Shown: positions 25,945 to 34,215 of the stretch, in pieces
How the letters are laid out: the number at the start of each line of letters is the position of its first letter
How positions within the stretch are numbered: the stretch's first letter is position 1
NCBI GenBank assembly: GCA_030427505.1
Contig: JAUICH010000014.1
Span: 62,001 to 126,000 of the forward strand
DNA length: 64,000 nt
Direction of reading: 5' to 3'
Source of the DNA: Verrucomicrobiia bacterium
Lineage (GTDB): Bacteria > Verrucomicrobiota > Verrucomicrobiia > Verrucomicrobiales > DEV007
Made by a program: the position numbers and the translations under genes
The notes under the pieces: model-generated
What the model saw: the letters and a program-made list of their open reading frames with translations, nothing else
The model's database searches: none
Told to the model about the DNA's origin: nothing

Positions 25945-27384
25945 ATGTCCGTTCCTCACATCCCCATCCTCCGGAAAGGCCAGATTTACCAGAGCCTGGA
26001 TGTCAATCGCCTGATGTCCGTCAGCGGCGAGCAACCCGCCGCGGATATCAGTTTCGCCTGCGCGGACATGATCCGCTACGACCTGCGCTCCATGCACGAA
26101 GCCCGCGAGGTGCTGCGGAAAATGAAGTGCGCGGACCTCATCGCGATCACCAAACAAGCCGGCGAATACTTCCTGAACGACTCCCTGCCCATCGGCCTGG
26201 AGGGGGAGATGCAGACGCCGGACGACTACGTGATGGCCCTGGCCTCCACCAGCGGGCTGCCGCACAGCCTCATCCGGATGAATCTGAAACGGCTCGGCGG
26301 CATCTTCGGCCAGATAGAGGACATCCTGCGCGGCCTGACCCGCGGCCTAGACCTGGACGTTATCGACCAGGGCTACGGCGAACAGGGCGGGGCGCCCGTC
26401 AGCTACGTGGCCGCCGCCGATAGCCTGGGCGTCATTCTGCCCTCGAACTCTCCGGCGGTGAACGCCCTGTGGATTCCCTCCATCGCCCTGAAAGTGCCCG
26501 TGGTGTTGAAGCCGGGCCGGGAGGAACCCTGGACCCCGTGGCGCGTCATCCAGGCCTTTATCAAGGCCGGTTGCCCGCCCGAAGCCTTCAGCCTGTATGC
26601 CACCCAGCACGACGGCTCCGGCGCCATCATCCGCCGCGCGGGCCGTGTCATGCTGTTTGGCGACGACAATACCGTGAAGCAGTACGAGCACGACCCCCGC
26701 GTGGAAGTTCACGGCACCGGTTACAGCAAGTTTCTCATCGGCGAAGACGAGATCGAAAACTGGCCGGACTACATCGACTCCATCGTGGAATCCGTGTCCG
26801 CCAACAGCGGGCGCAGTTGCATCAATACCTCCACCATCGTGGTTCCGAAATACGGCGATGAAATCGCCCGCGCCGTGGCTGAGAAACTCTCCGTCATCAA
26901 GCCTCTGGCGCAGGACGATCCGGAGGCCAAGCTTTCCGGCTTCGCCAACCCGAAGTTCGCCGAATGGATCAACGCCGCCATCGAAGACGGTTTGAAAGCC
27001 GGTGGCGCCACGGATGTGACCGCCGAGTTCCGCGATGGCGATCGCTTCCAGCAGCGCGACGGGATGAACTACCTGCGGCCCACTATCGTGCGGGTGGACT
27101 CTTTCGAGCAGGAACTCGCCGTGCGCGAATTTCTCTTTCCCTTCTCCAGCGTGGTGGAATGTCCGCAGGCCGAAATGCTGGAACGTATGGGTCCGTCGCT
27201 GGTGGTCACGGCCATTACGAAGGATCTCGGCTGGATCAACGAACTTTTCGATTGCCCGCACATCGACCGCCTGAACATCGGCAACGTGCCGACCAACCGC
27301 ATCCAGTGGAACCAGCCCCACGAGGGCAACCTCTTCGAGTTCCTTTACACCCGCCGTTCCTTCCAGATCGCGGCCAGCGCCTGA
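25945..27384 (+). CDS. Acyl-CoA reductase/aldehyde dehydrogenase superfamily protein, LuxC-like
   Basis: A 479-residue member of the aldehyde dehydrogenase superfamily. The nucleotide-binding half has 'DSLGVILPSNSPAVNALWIPSIALKVPVVLKPGREEPWTPWRV', and the catalytic Cys is in 'ANSGRSCINTSTIVVP' (Cys292). The C-terminus has 'REFLFPFSSVVECP' in place of the usual E-I-F-G-P block. Because it lies between an acyl-activating enzyme and an alcohol dehydrogenase, reduction of an activated acyl group to the aldehyde is the likely reaction. Oxidation of an aldehyde to acyl-CoA or acid is the alternative. Confidence 0.75.
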   Translation: MSVPHIPILRKGQIYQSLDVNRLMSVSGEQPAADISFACADMIRYDLRSMHEAREVLRKMKCADLIAITKQAGEYFLNDSLPIGLEGEMQTPDDYVMALASTSGLPHSLIRMNLKRLGGIFGQIEDILRGLTRGLDLDVIDQGYGEQGGAPVSYVAAADSLGVILPSNSPAVNALWIPSIALKVPVVLKPGREEPWTPWRVIQAFIKAGCPPEAFSLYATQHDGSGAIIRRAGRVMLFGDDNTVKQYEHDPRVEVHGTGYSKFLIGEDEIENWPDYIDSIVESVSANSGRSCINTSTIVVPKYGDEIARAVAEKLSVIKPLAQDDPEAKLSGFANPKFAEWINAAIEDGLKAGGATDVTAEFRDGDRFQQRDGMNYLRPTIVRVDSFEQELAVREFLFPFSSVVECPQAEMLERMGPSLVVTAITKDLGWINELFDCPHIDRLNIGNVPTNRIQWNQPHEGNLFEFLYTRRSFQIAASA

Positions 27385-27410
27385 GGCGTGTGAAAAAGAC
27401 CCGCCTTTGA

Positions 27411-28583
27411 ATGCCTGAAGACGCGCTCACGATCGACTCCCTCTGCGCCGGTCTGGATGCTCCAGACTGGCTGAAGCGTTTCGAGCACGCTCCCGGAGGG
27501 GAAGTCATCTACGGACCCGGCGCCTTGTCCTGTTTGGGCGACAAAGTCCTCGCCCTGGGCGTGGAGCGCGTGCTCTTGGTGACGGACAAGGGGCTGGCCA
27601 AGGCCGGGCACCCGGACCGGGCCCAGGGCATCATGGAGGGCGTGGGCCTGACCGTGACCCGCTTTGACGACGTTCACGAGAACCCCACCACCGAAGACGT
27701 GGACCGCTGTGTGGCGGTGGCGCGGGAGGCGGACGCGCAGATCATCGTGGGCCTGGGTGGCGGCAGCAGCATGGACACCGCCAAGGGCTGCAATTTCATC
27801 TACACCAATGGTGGCCGCATGCAGGACTACTGGGGCGTGGGGAAGGCCACGAAGCCCATGCTGCCCCTGATCGCCGTGCCTACCACGTCCGGCACCGGCA
27901 GCGAGTGCCAATCCTTCGCCCTCATCGCGGACGCGGAAACACACATGAAGATGGCTTGCGGCGACAAGAAAGCCGCCGCCGCCGTGGCCATCCTGGACCC
28001 CGAGTTAACGTTGACTCAGCCTCCGGCCGTGACCGCCCTGACGGGCATCGACGCCGTCTCCCACGCCGTGGAGACGGCGGTCTGCACCAAGCGCACGGAC
28101 ATTTCCCTGGCCTATTCCCGCGTGGCCTTCGCCCTGCTGAACCAGGGGTTCGAGCGGGTCATGACCACGCCGGACGACCTGGAGGCCCGCGCCCGCATGC
28201 AGCTGGGCGCCGCCTTCGCCGGCACCGCCATCGAAAACAGCATGCTGGGCGCCGCCCACTCCTGCGCCAACCCTTTAACCGCTCACTTCGGCATCGTGCA
28301 TGGCCAGGCCGTCGGAACCATGCTGCCCCATGTCGTGCGGATGAACCGTCAGCTGGACGAAGCCGCCCGGATTTACGAGAGCCTGAACGGTGGAAACCTG
28401 GACGAACGCCTGGAACAATTGCTTCGTCTGGCGCGGATGGACCGCACCCTGGCGGACCTGGGCGTTGGCGAGGACACCCTTCCAGGCTTGGCGGAAGAAG
28501 CCGCCAAGCAGTGGACCGCTCAGTTCAATCCGGTACCCATCACCGCGGTGGAAGCGGAGCGCCTCTATCGGGCCGCCATGTAG
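27411..28583 (+). CDS. Iron-containing (group III) alcohol dehydrogenase
   Basis: A 390-residue Fe-ADH that interconverts an alcohol and an aldehyde with NAD(P). The cofactor site is 'IIVGLGGGSSMDTAKGCNF'. The 'PLIAVPTTSGTGSE' block is typical, and metal-site histidines are seen in 'GIDAVSHAVETAV' and 'LGAAHSCANPLTAHFGIVHGQAVG'. It follows the LuxC-like gene by 26 bp, consistent with one operon handling the aldehyde. A weak terminator (TCCCG-CTC-CGGGA plus T6, 28593-28611) lies just after the stop. Confidence 0.9.
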   Translation: MPEDALTIDSLCAGLDAPDWLKRFEHAPGGEVIYGPGALSCLGDKVLALGVERVLLVTDKGLAKAGHPDRAQGIMEGVGLTVTRFDDVHENPTTEDVDRCVAVAREADAQIIVGLGGGSSMDTAKGCNFIYTNGGRMQDYWGVGKATKPMLPLIAVPTTSGTGSECQSFALIADAETHMKMACGDKKAAAAVAILDPELTLTQPPAVTALTGIDAVSHAVETAVCTKRTDISLAYSRVAFALLNQGFERVMTTPDDLEARARMQLGAAFAGTAIENSMLGAAHSCANPLTAHFGIVHGQAVGTMLPHVVRMNRQLDEAARIYESLNGGNLDERLEQLLRLARMDRTLADLGVGEDTLPGLAEEAAKQWTAQFNPVPITAVEAERLYRAAM

Positions 28584-28592
28584 CGGCGGATT

Positions 28593-28611
28593 TCCCGCTC
28601 CGGGATTTTTT
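28593..28611 (+). terminator. Weak terminator after the alcohol dehydrogenase gene
   Basis: TCCCG-CTC-CGGGA forms a 5-bp stem directly followed by six T residues, starting nine bases after the stop codon. Confidence 0.45.
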
Positions 28612-28802
28612 AAGCTTCGCTGAAAAAGCCGAATCTTTTTTCCGTATTCCCGTCTAAGAACTGGAAGGGATGGCGCGTTACAATTTGGGGGGCTTATTGT
28701 ACTTGAGGTTCCCGGCGTATCTCGCCATTAAATGTTATCGAACCTGACCGGTGGCGATTTCGTCAAAACGGTACAACACATCAGCATGGAAGGGGAGGAA
28801 CC

Positions 28803-29540
28803 ATGAGAAAACCGACGCTATCTCTAGTTGGGGCAATAACGATCTTGCTAACCGGTGTGCCTCATGTGGGCGCCAGAACCTTCACTTCCACTGATGGGGT
28901 GACCATTGAGGCGGAGGTGCTGTCCATCACGGGGGATAACGTGGTGATTAAGCGGGTGGACAGCAAGATCTTCAATATTCCGATCGCCAAGTTTTGCGAG
29001 GAAGACCGCAAGTACTTCGACGAATGGAGCAAACAGGAAGCGGAGAACAAAATTCCGAAACTGGACGTGGCGGTTTCCAGCGGGCGTAAGAAAAGCTCGG
29101 ACCCCAATGGGGACTACGACGACCGGAAAGGCAGCTTTCAGATGAGCGTGACCATCGAAAATGACGAGCGAACTTTCGATCTGAAAGGCGCTACCGCCGC
29201 CGTGGTTTCGCTCGGTTTGAGCAGCCAGTACCGCGACGAGTACGCCGTTTTTGAAAAGGAAATCTTCAAAATAGACATTCCCGCGGGGAAGACCTTCAAA
29301 TGGGAAGGGAAAGAAGTGAACTACCGGTATGACGACAATCCACCGGTTCTCTCCGGGCACCAGTATTATGGATACGTGATGGTGGTGAAGAACTCCACGG
29401 GCAAGACCATTCTCGTCAAGTCTTCCAACAAGAAATTCGAAAAGAACGCGGAAGCCGTTTTGAACTTGAACAAGAAGGACCAAGTAAACGAGGAACTCGA
29501 GAAGATCTCCCGGAGCGGAGTCTATTTTGGCTTTGATTGA
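28803..29540 (+). CDS. Secreted SHD1 (SLA1 homology)-like protein, paralogue 1
   Basis: A 245-residue protein with a signal peptide (MRKPTLSLVGAITILLTGVPHVGA) and a good ribosome-binding site (GGGAGGA). Right after the signal is an SHD1-like small beta domain ('RTFTSTDGVTIEAEVLSITGDNVVIKRVDSKIFNIPIAKFCEEDRKYFDEW'), common in Verrucomicrobiota and Planctomycetota. The C-terminal 150 residues ('QMSVTIENDERTFDLKGATAAVVSLGLSSQYRDEYAVFEKE') belong to no family I recognise. The following gene is a clear paralogue. Function unknown. Confidence 0.75.
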   Translation: MRKPTLSLVGAITILLTGVPHVGARTFTSTDGVTIEAEVLSITGDNVVIKRVDSKIFNIPIAKFCEEDRKYFDEWSKQEAENKIPKLDVAVSSGRKKSSDPNGDYDDRKGSFQMSVTIENDERTFDLKGATAAVVSLGLSSQYRDEYAVFEKEIFKIDIPAGKTFKWEGKEVNYRYDDNPPVLSGHQYYGYVMVVKNSTGKTILVKSSNKKFEKNAEAVLNLNKKDQVNEELEKISRSGVYFGFD

Positions 29541-29611
29541 GGACAACGAAAGAAACTAACTGACCCTTTTGGATGTCAATTCCCACGCCTCTTAACCTGA
29601 CCGATAGACCC

Positions 29612-30367
29612 ATGAAGAAAAGAGTAGGAAGAATGAAGCGGACGCAAATCGGCGGTCTGCTGATCGCAGTGGGAATGATGATTCCGGGGGCCGGTTTTTC
29701 CCGGGAATTTATCTCCTCGGACGGGGCGAAGATGGAAGGAGAGATCGTGACGGTGTCGGGTTCCGACGTGATCATCCTGCGTAGCGACAACCGGCGTTTC
29801 ACGATTCCGATCGACAAGTTCAGCGCCGAAGACCAGACCTACATCAAGGAGTGGGCGGTCAAGGAAGCCGCGAACAAAATTCCGAAACTGGAAGTTGCCG
29901 TGAACACCGGCAAAGGCCGCCGCACCGACCGTGCGGACGGTTTCGATGACCGGACGGGCTTGATTCACTTTTCCATCGTCATCGAAAATGAAGAGCGGGA
30001 CTATGACCTGCTGAATGCCAAGGCGGGTCTGGTGGTCTTTGGCCAGGATTGCCAATACCGCGATGAGTATGTCGTCTTTCAAAAGGCCTACTTTCCCGTG
30101 AACGTGAAGGAAGGGGAGTCCCAGGAGTGGACGGGGGAGGAAATGAGTTATCCCTACGACGACCGCGAACCCGCCGTCTGGGGGCACGAGTACTATGGCT
30201 ACACGCTGGTCATCCAGAACGAACAGGGAAAGGTCATCTTCACGAAATCCCTGCCCAAGAAGTTCGAAGGCAAGGAAGAAGCCGCCCTGCAACTGGAGCG
30301 GCGGACGGTTTGTGACGACAACATGAAGAAGAAGACCAACGCCATGGGATCGGTCTATTTTGACTGA
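29612..30367 (+). CDS. Secreted SHD1-like protein, paralogue 2
   Basis: A protein of about 251 residues parallel along its whole length to the preceding gene: SHD1-like block 'REFISSDGAKMEGEIVTVSGSDVIILRSDNRRFTIPIDKFSAEDQTYIKEW', then 'ANKIPKLEVAVNTGK', 'FSIVIENEERDYDLLNAKAGLVVFGQDCQYRDEYVVFQKAYFPV' and 'HEYYGYTLVIQNEQGKVIFTKSLPKKFE'. Starts at 29612 or 29633 both give a signal peptide; the 29573 ATG would add a non-signal leader. The pair arose by tandem duplication and has diverged strongly. Function unknown. Confidence 0.72.
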   Translation: MKKRVGRMKRTQIGGLLIAVGMMIPGAGFSREFISSDGAKMEGEIVTVSGSDVIILRSDNRRFTIPIDKFSAEDQTYIKEWAVKEAANKIPKLEVAVNTGKGRRTDRADGFDDRTGLIHFSIVIENEERDYDLLNAKAGLVVFGQDCQYRDEYVVFQKAYFPVNVKEGESQEWTGEEMSYPYDDREPAVWGHEYYGYTLVIQNEQGKVIFTKSLPKKFEGKEEAALQLERRTVCDDNMKKKTNAMGSVYFD

Positions 30368-30403
30368 TTCCGTGGCCGGAAATTGGGGCGCCAGTCGCCT
30401 GCC

Positions 30404-31186
30404 CTATACCGCCGCCTGCTGCACCAGGATGTCCTGGTTCAGGAACTTTCCTTTCACCGTCAGCCGGTGCAGGTGTTCGTCCGGCTTTACGAGCCCCTGG
30501 GTCTTGCCTGCTTTCATGAACTGAATGGGGATCTTGGCGGATTCTTCCCATTTGTCCGGGCTCTGCCCGATCCGGGTCAGCCGCGTCATCTTACGCGGCG
30601 GGGCCCCTTGGGTGTAGAGAGTGTGGTCGAACGCTTCTTTCGCGTGGATGACGCCGTCGTGAATGTGGACGGTGGGAAAGAATAGCAGCCCGTCCAGCGC
30701 CGTGGGAAACGAGAAAGCCATGGGGTGGACTTTCGCAGTGCCCTCCTTCAGCTTGAACACCGCGAAGCCGTAGTCCTTGTATTCGGGAAAGGAAGACCAG
30801 GCCGCCTCCGGGAGCCGGAACCGCTCGTCCAGCCGGGCAAAGTCGTCCACCGAAGGGACGTAGGACGCTTCAAAACTGCCTACCGAGTAGACTTCCAGAG
30901 GCGCGGCTACCGCCTCCAGAGCGATCCCAAACGCTTCAGCGGCGACCTCGGTTTCCGGAAAGCCTTTGGGCAAGTCGCTGAAAAACTCTTCGTAGTCCTG
31001 GAGATTGATGAACCGTACCGCCGCTTCCCCCGCGCCCGGCTTCACCGGCAGGGGCAAGACCATCGCCACTTCCTGGGACGAGGCGAAACGCATTTGATAA
31101 GCCAGCCCCTGCCGTCCCTGACCATCCAGCCGGGCGAAGATGTTGGTGTCGCTGACATGATGGACAGGGCCGGTGAAACAACACAT
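30404..31186 (-). CDS. Conserved protein of unknown function ('MCCFTGPV' type)
   Basis: A 260-residue protein without a signal peptide. It begins with the unusual motif 'MCCFTGPVHHVSDTNIFARL' (adjacent Cys residues near the N-terminus) and has 'AMVLPLPVKPG' and 'FPTALDGLLFFPTVHIHDGVIHAKEAFDHTLYTQG' blocks. I have seen this N-terminal pattern in uncharacterised bacterial proteins but cannot name a function. It lies on the strand of the next two genes but is separated by 95 bp. The N-terminal CC pair and later His residues could bind a metal; that is speculation. Confidence 0.6.
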   Translation of the reverse strand: MCCFTGPVHHVSDTNIFARLDGQGRQGLAYQMRFASSQEVAMVLPLPVKPGAGEAAVRFINLQDYEEFFSDLPKGFPETEVAAEAFGIALEAVAAPLEVYSVGSFEASYVPSVDDFARLDERFRLPEAAWSSFPEYKDYGFAVFKLKEGTAKVHPMAFSFPTALDGLLFFPTVHIHDGVIHAKEAFDHTLYTQGAPPRKMTRLTRIGQSPDKWEESAKIPIQFMKAGKTQGLVKPDEHLHRLTVKGKFLNQDILVQQAAV

Positions 31187-31281
31187 TTCGAATGAGTCCT
31201 GAGGGTTCGTTCTCTCCCTTGTATCAGGAATCGCGGAAACGGAAAAGGCCTAATGAGCTGAGGTCGCCGGGAGGCTTCCAG

Positions 31282-32649
31282 TTAGCCCTCCGGAGTCCAG
31301 TAGTCCGGCAAGCCAGCCTTCGTCTCCGCCAGGATGTCGCGGATCCGTTCCCGTTCGGACACGGACAGATGCTGGAAGTCTTCGCTGTTGTCCGCGCCAG
31401 TGAGCACATCCCATAACCGGCGGTAGATTTGGGCCTTCAGCGGAGCCGGCAGATTGTCGAAAGCCTGGGAATAGATCATGTAGCTGCACCGGTATTTGAA
31501 AAGCCGGTCCAGCAGTTGGAACTCCGCCAGGGAGCGGCCCCGGCCGGTGGAGGGGACGCTGTCTTCAAAGACGCTCTGGAATTCGCCCGCGCTGTCGATG
31601 CCGCCATCCTTTAGAGTGTATTCCTCACAAAACAACAGATGGCGCAGGATCTTCTCCGCCTGGTTGTTGATGATGCGCCCGGTGGTGCCGCCCATGCCGC
31701 CGGTGTCCGGGTTGCCCAGTTCGCGGTCCAGCAGTTGCTTGCGGAAAATGGCGCGGCGCACTTCGTAGTCGCCCTCGATCAGGCGGTTGTGCATGCCGGT
31801 CTGGTGCTCCAGCACCATGAGTGCCACGATGTCGCTGGTTGGCGCCGGGTAGCGGGCGGTGCGGATGTAGCCGTCCAGGCTGGTCACGTTCGCGCCTTCC
31901 GCGGGATCGAACTCCGCGCCGCCTTCGCCCACCGGCATGGCAAAGGCGTTGCCCATGTGAAAGTCGTTTCCGTGCCGTCCTGTCACGTACCAGCCGCCCC
32001 AGCGTTCCCGCAGCGGACTGTCGTGACCGGTTTGAAACGTGCCCGCCGAAAAGATGGGCAGTCCGTTATGGTCCGCGTAGACGGAGCGCACCATCATCCC
32101 CGGCCGGTTGCCGGTGCGGGAGGAGGCGTGGCAGGTAAAGCAGTCGCCGGTGTGCTGCTGGATCTTCAACTGGTTCTTCGCCGGTTGGCGGTCCAGCACG
32201 TAAAACACCGCGCCCAGCTTCGGGTCCGTGGAAATGACTTCAAAACTGCCCCCCGGCACCCAGCCCAGGTAACAGTCGCGATTGAAATAGATCGCGCGGG
32301 GATTGCCGGGATGGATGAGGGAATTTTGGAAACTCGTTTTCGAAAAAACCAGCACCTGGGAAGACTCCGGAATGTTCAGCTCCCGGAGCAGGGCGCGCAC
32401 GCAGGCCTTTTCGTTCGCCACGTTCAAGTCCAGGCCCCCGGACTCCAGCTTCTTCTTCAAGTTGGCGATCACATCCGTCGGAGCGGTCTCCGCATACCGG
32501 ATCGGCGGCAGGTCAAAGTCATCCAGCGCCAAAGCGCTACCCTGAAAGCTCAGCAAAGCGCCAAAGACAAGCGCCAGCAATACCCCAAGCGTCCGCCCCC
32601 AGCTCATCCAAGTTTGCGCCTCCTGCGCCTTTTTGCGGCCCTTCCTCAC
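31282..32649 (-). CDS. Secreted protein with a single haem c motif, unknown function
   Basis: A protein of up to 455 residues starting at GTG (32649), with GTGA overlap of the upstream regulator's stop. A later ATG at 32607 (MSWGRTLGVLLALVFGALLSFQGSALA) gives the cleaner signal peptide. It contains one c-type haem motif, 'GDCFTCHASSRTGNRPGMMVRSVY' (CFTCH, residues 170-174), and a conserved 'SPLRERWGGWYVTGRHGNDFHMGNAF' block known from uncharacterised cytochrome-like proteins of environmental bacteria. Co-transcription with an NsrR-like regulator hints at a redox or nitrosative-stress role. Confidence 0.7.
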   Translation of the reverse strand: MRKGRKKAQEAQTWMSWGRTLGVLLALVFGALLSFQGSALALDDFDLPPIRYAETAPTDVIANLKKKLESGGLDLNVANEKACVRALLRELNIPESSQVLVFSKTSFQNSLIHPGNPRAIYFNRDCYLGWVPGGSFEVISTDPKLGAVFYVLDRQPAKNQLKIQQHTGDCFTCHASSRTGNRPGMMVRSVYADHNGLPIFSAGTFQTGHDSPLRERWGGWYVTGRHGNDFHMGNAFAMPVGEGGAEFDPAEGANVTSLDGYIRTARYPAPTSDIVALMVLEHQTGMHNRLIEGDYEVRRAIFRKQLLDRELGNPDTGGMGGTTGRIINNQAEKILRHLLFCEEYTLKDGGIDSAGEFQSVFEDSVPSTGRGRSLAEFQLLDRLFKYRCSYMIYSQAFDNLPAPLKAQIYRRLWDVLTGADNSEDFQHLSVSERERIRDILAETKAGLPDYWTPEG

Positions 32650-33104
32650 GTCTCAAGATTCACGGATTGATTCACCGGCTTCAAAGCCTCCAGGATTTCC
32701 TCCCGGTTCGCCACCATGTCGGCCAGGGTGTGGCGGCTGAGTTCCTCAAGAAACGCGTCCCGCGCGTTCGCCAGCACGCCCTTCAGGCGGCACACCGGCG
32801 TGATGCGGCAGTGGTTTTCGCCCCGCCGGAAACATTCCGCGATGGGGAAGCCCGGCTCGATGGCGCGCACCACCGCGCCCACGTTGATCTCCGCCGCCGG
32901 CTGCCCCAGCTCGATACCGCCGCCCCGGCCCCGCGTGGTGTTCAGGTAGCCCAGCGTGGCCAGGCGGTTCACCACCTTCACCAGGTGGTTCCGGGAAATA
33001 TCATAGGCCTCCGCCAGCTCGGTGAGCGAGGCTTTCTCCGGCGCCCGCGCCACCACATAGATCAGCGTGCGCAGGGCGTAGTCCGTGAAAGAATTGAGCT
33101 GCAT
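32646..33104 (-). CDS. Rrf2-family regulator, NsrR-like
   Basis: A 152-residue winged-helix regulator. It begins 'MQLNSFTDYALRTLIYV', has the recognition region 'YDISRNHLVKVVNRLATLGYLNTTRGRGGGIELG', and carries three Cys residues (C91, C99, C105) in 'AECFRRGENHCRITPVCRLK', the arrangement that binds an Fe-S cluster in NsrR. NsrR senses nitric oxide and represses detoxification genes. The gene is divergent from a diheme cytochrome c (52 bp between starts) and overlaps the haem-motif gene, which are its likely targets. I see no perfect NsrR operator in the gap. Confidence 0.83.
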   Translation of the reverse strand: MQLNSFTDYALRTLIYVVARAPEKASLTELAEAYDISRNHLVKVVNRLATLGYLNTTRGRGGGIELGQPAAEINVGAVVRAIEPGFPIAECFRRGENHCRITPVCRLKGVLANARDAFLEELSRHTLADMVANREEILEALKPVNQSVNLET

Positions 33105-33155
33105 GGAACGACCAAATTCTCTTGAAAGTTGTACTTAGAATGCAACAATCGCAAC

Positions 33156-33839
33156 ATGCTCCGGCGATTTTTTTTGACCCTCGCTCTGGCCGCGCTCACC
33201 GCCCCCGCTTTCTCTGAAGAATCCGCCGCGCCGAAAGGGGCCCCGGGCGAGGAGCCGAAACCGGACGCCGCGCTCTTTGCCCTCGTCTGCGCCCAGTGCC
33301 ATGGGGAGAAGGGGGAGGGGAGAGCCGACCTGAAGACCCCCGCCATCGCCAGCCTGCCGGACTGGTATGTGGTCGCGCAGATCGAGAAGTTTCAGAACGA
33401 CATTCGCGGCACCGTGCCGGGAGACACGGAGGGCCCTCTCATGCACGGCATCGCCAAAAGCCTGACGGCCCAACAGGTCCGCGAAGTGGCTCTGGCCGTC
33501 GAAGCCCTGCCCATGATTCGCCCCCGGAAAACCCTGAAAGGCGACACGGACCTGGGCCGGGAAATTTTCCAGGAGCGCTGCATGGAATGCCACCGCTATA
33601 ACGGCAAGGGCGAACTCGTCTTCATGAGCGCCCAACTCATCGGCTTCCAGGATTGGTATATTTTCAATCAGCTCAAGAAATTTAAGGCCGGCCTGCGCGG
33701 CGCCCATCCGGAGGACGAGAAAGGCGCCAAGATGCACCTCGTGGCCGGCTTCCTGACCGAAGAAGAAATGCGCGGCGTCGCCACCTACCTCATGGACCTG
33801 GCCGAACGCCACGGCCCCTGGGCGGAGCGGGTGCGTTGA
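33156..33839 (+). CDS. Diheme cytochrome c, periplasmic
   Basis: A protein of about 227 residues with a signal peptide (MLRRFFLTLALAALTAPAFSEE) and two class I cytochrome c domains. The haem motifs are CAQCH (45-49) and CMECH (142-146), each followed by a Gly/Lys-rich turn and a later Met (for example 'GPLMHGIAKSLT', 'GAKMHLVAGFLTEEEM') that can ligate the iron. It acts as a periplasmic electron carrier. The start at 33156 is chosen because the upstream TTG at 33129 adds residues before the signal peptide. It is divergent from the NsrR-like regulator. Confidence 0.88.
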   Translation: MLRRFFLTLALAALTAPAFSEESAAPKGAPGEEPKPDAALFALVCAQCHGEKGEGRADLKTPAIASLPDWYVVAQIEKFQNDIRGTVPGDTEGPLMHGIAKSLTAQQVREVALAVEALPMIRPRKTLKGDTDLGREIFQERCMECHRYNGKGELVFMSAQLIGFQDWYIFNQLKKFKAGLRGAHPEDEKGAKMHLVAGFLTEEEMRGVATYLMDLAERHGPWAERVR

Positions 33840-33970
33840 ATAAAACTGACCTGACCCTACAAGTCACGAAAGAGCCGCGGACGGCGTTGGATTGGGTAGC
33901 CCGAGAGGGGTACGAGATGGCGGACATTTACCAGCGGACCTTCAGCCCGCCAACAAATAGGGGCGCGGTT

Positions 33971-34018
33971 CCCAGGGATAAATCCCTGGGCTTTGCGCTA
34001 TAGGGCTTTCAGCCCTTG
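33971..34018 (+). repeat. Double-hairpin intergenic repeat, copy 3
   Basis: CCCAGGGATAAATCCCTGGG, linker CTTTGCGCTAT, then AGGGCTTTCAGCCCT. It lies in a 376-bp gap (33840-34215) between the cytochrome c and FkbM genes that shows no coding potential. Confidence 0.7.
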
Positions 34019-34215
34019 GAGGCCAGCCGGGTCAGTAGACCCGGTAGGAACAGGACATTTTCGAACGATCGAAGATTCGCTCCAGAAGTGATAGCGACAT
34101 GTGAAGAATGCGTGGGAGCAAAGAGGGCGAGCCGCCAGGGCCGCTCGAAAACAAAACGCATTGGGGAGGGCATTGAGCCTTGCCGGTTTCGCCGCTTGGG
34201 CCATGATGAAAGTTC

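Noticed and set aside
24707-28583. Bioluminescence operon
   Set aside because: LuxE- and LuxC-like proteins are present but there is no luciferase (luxA/luxB).
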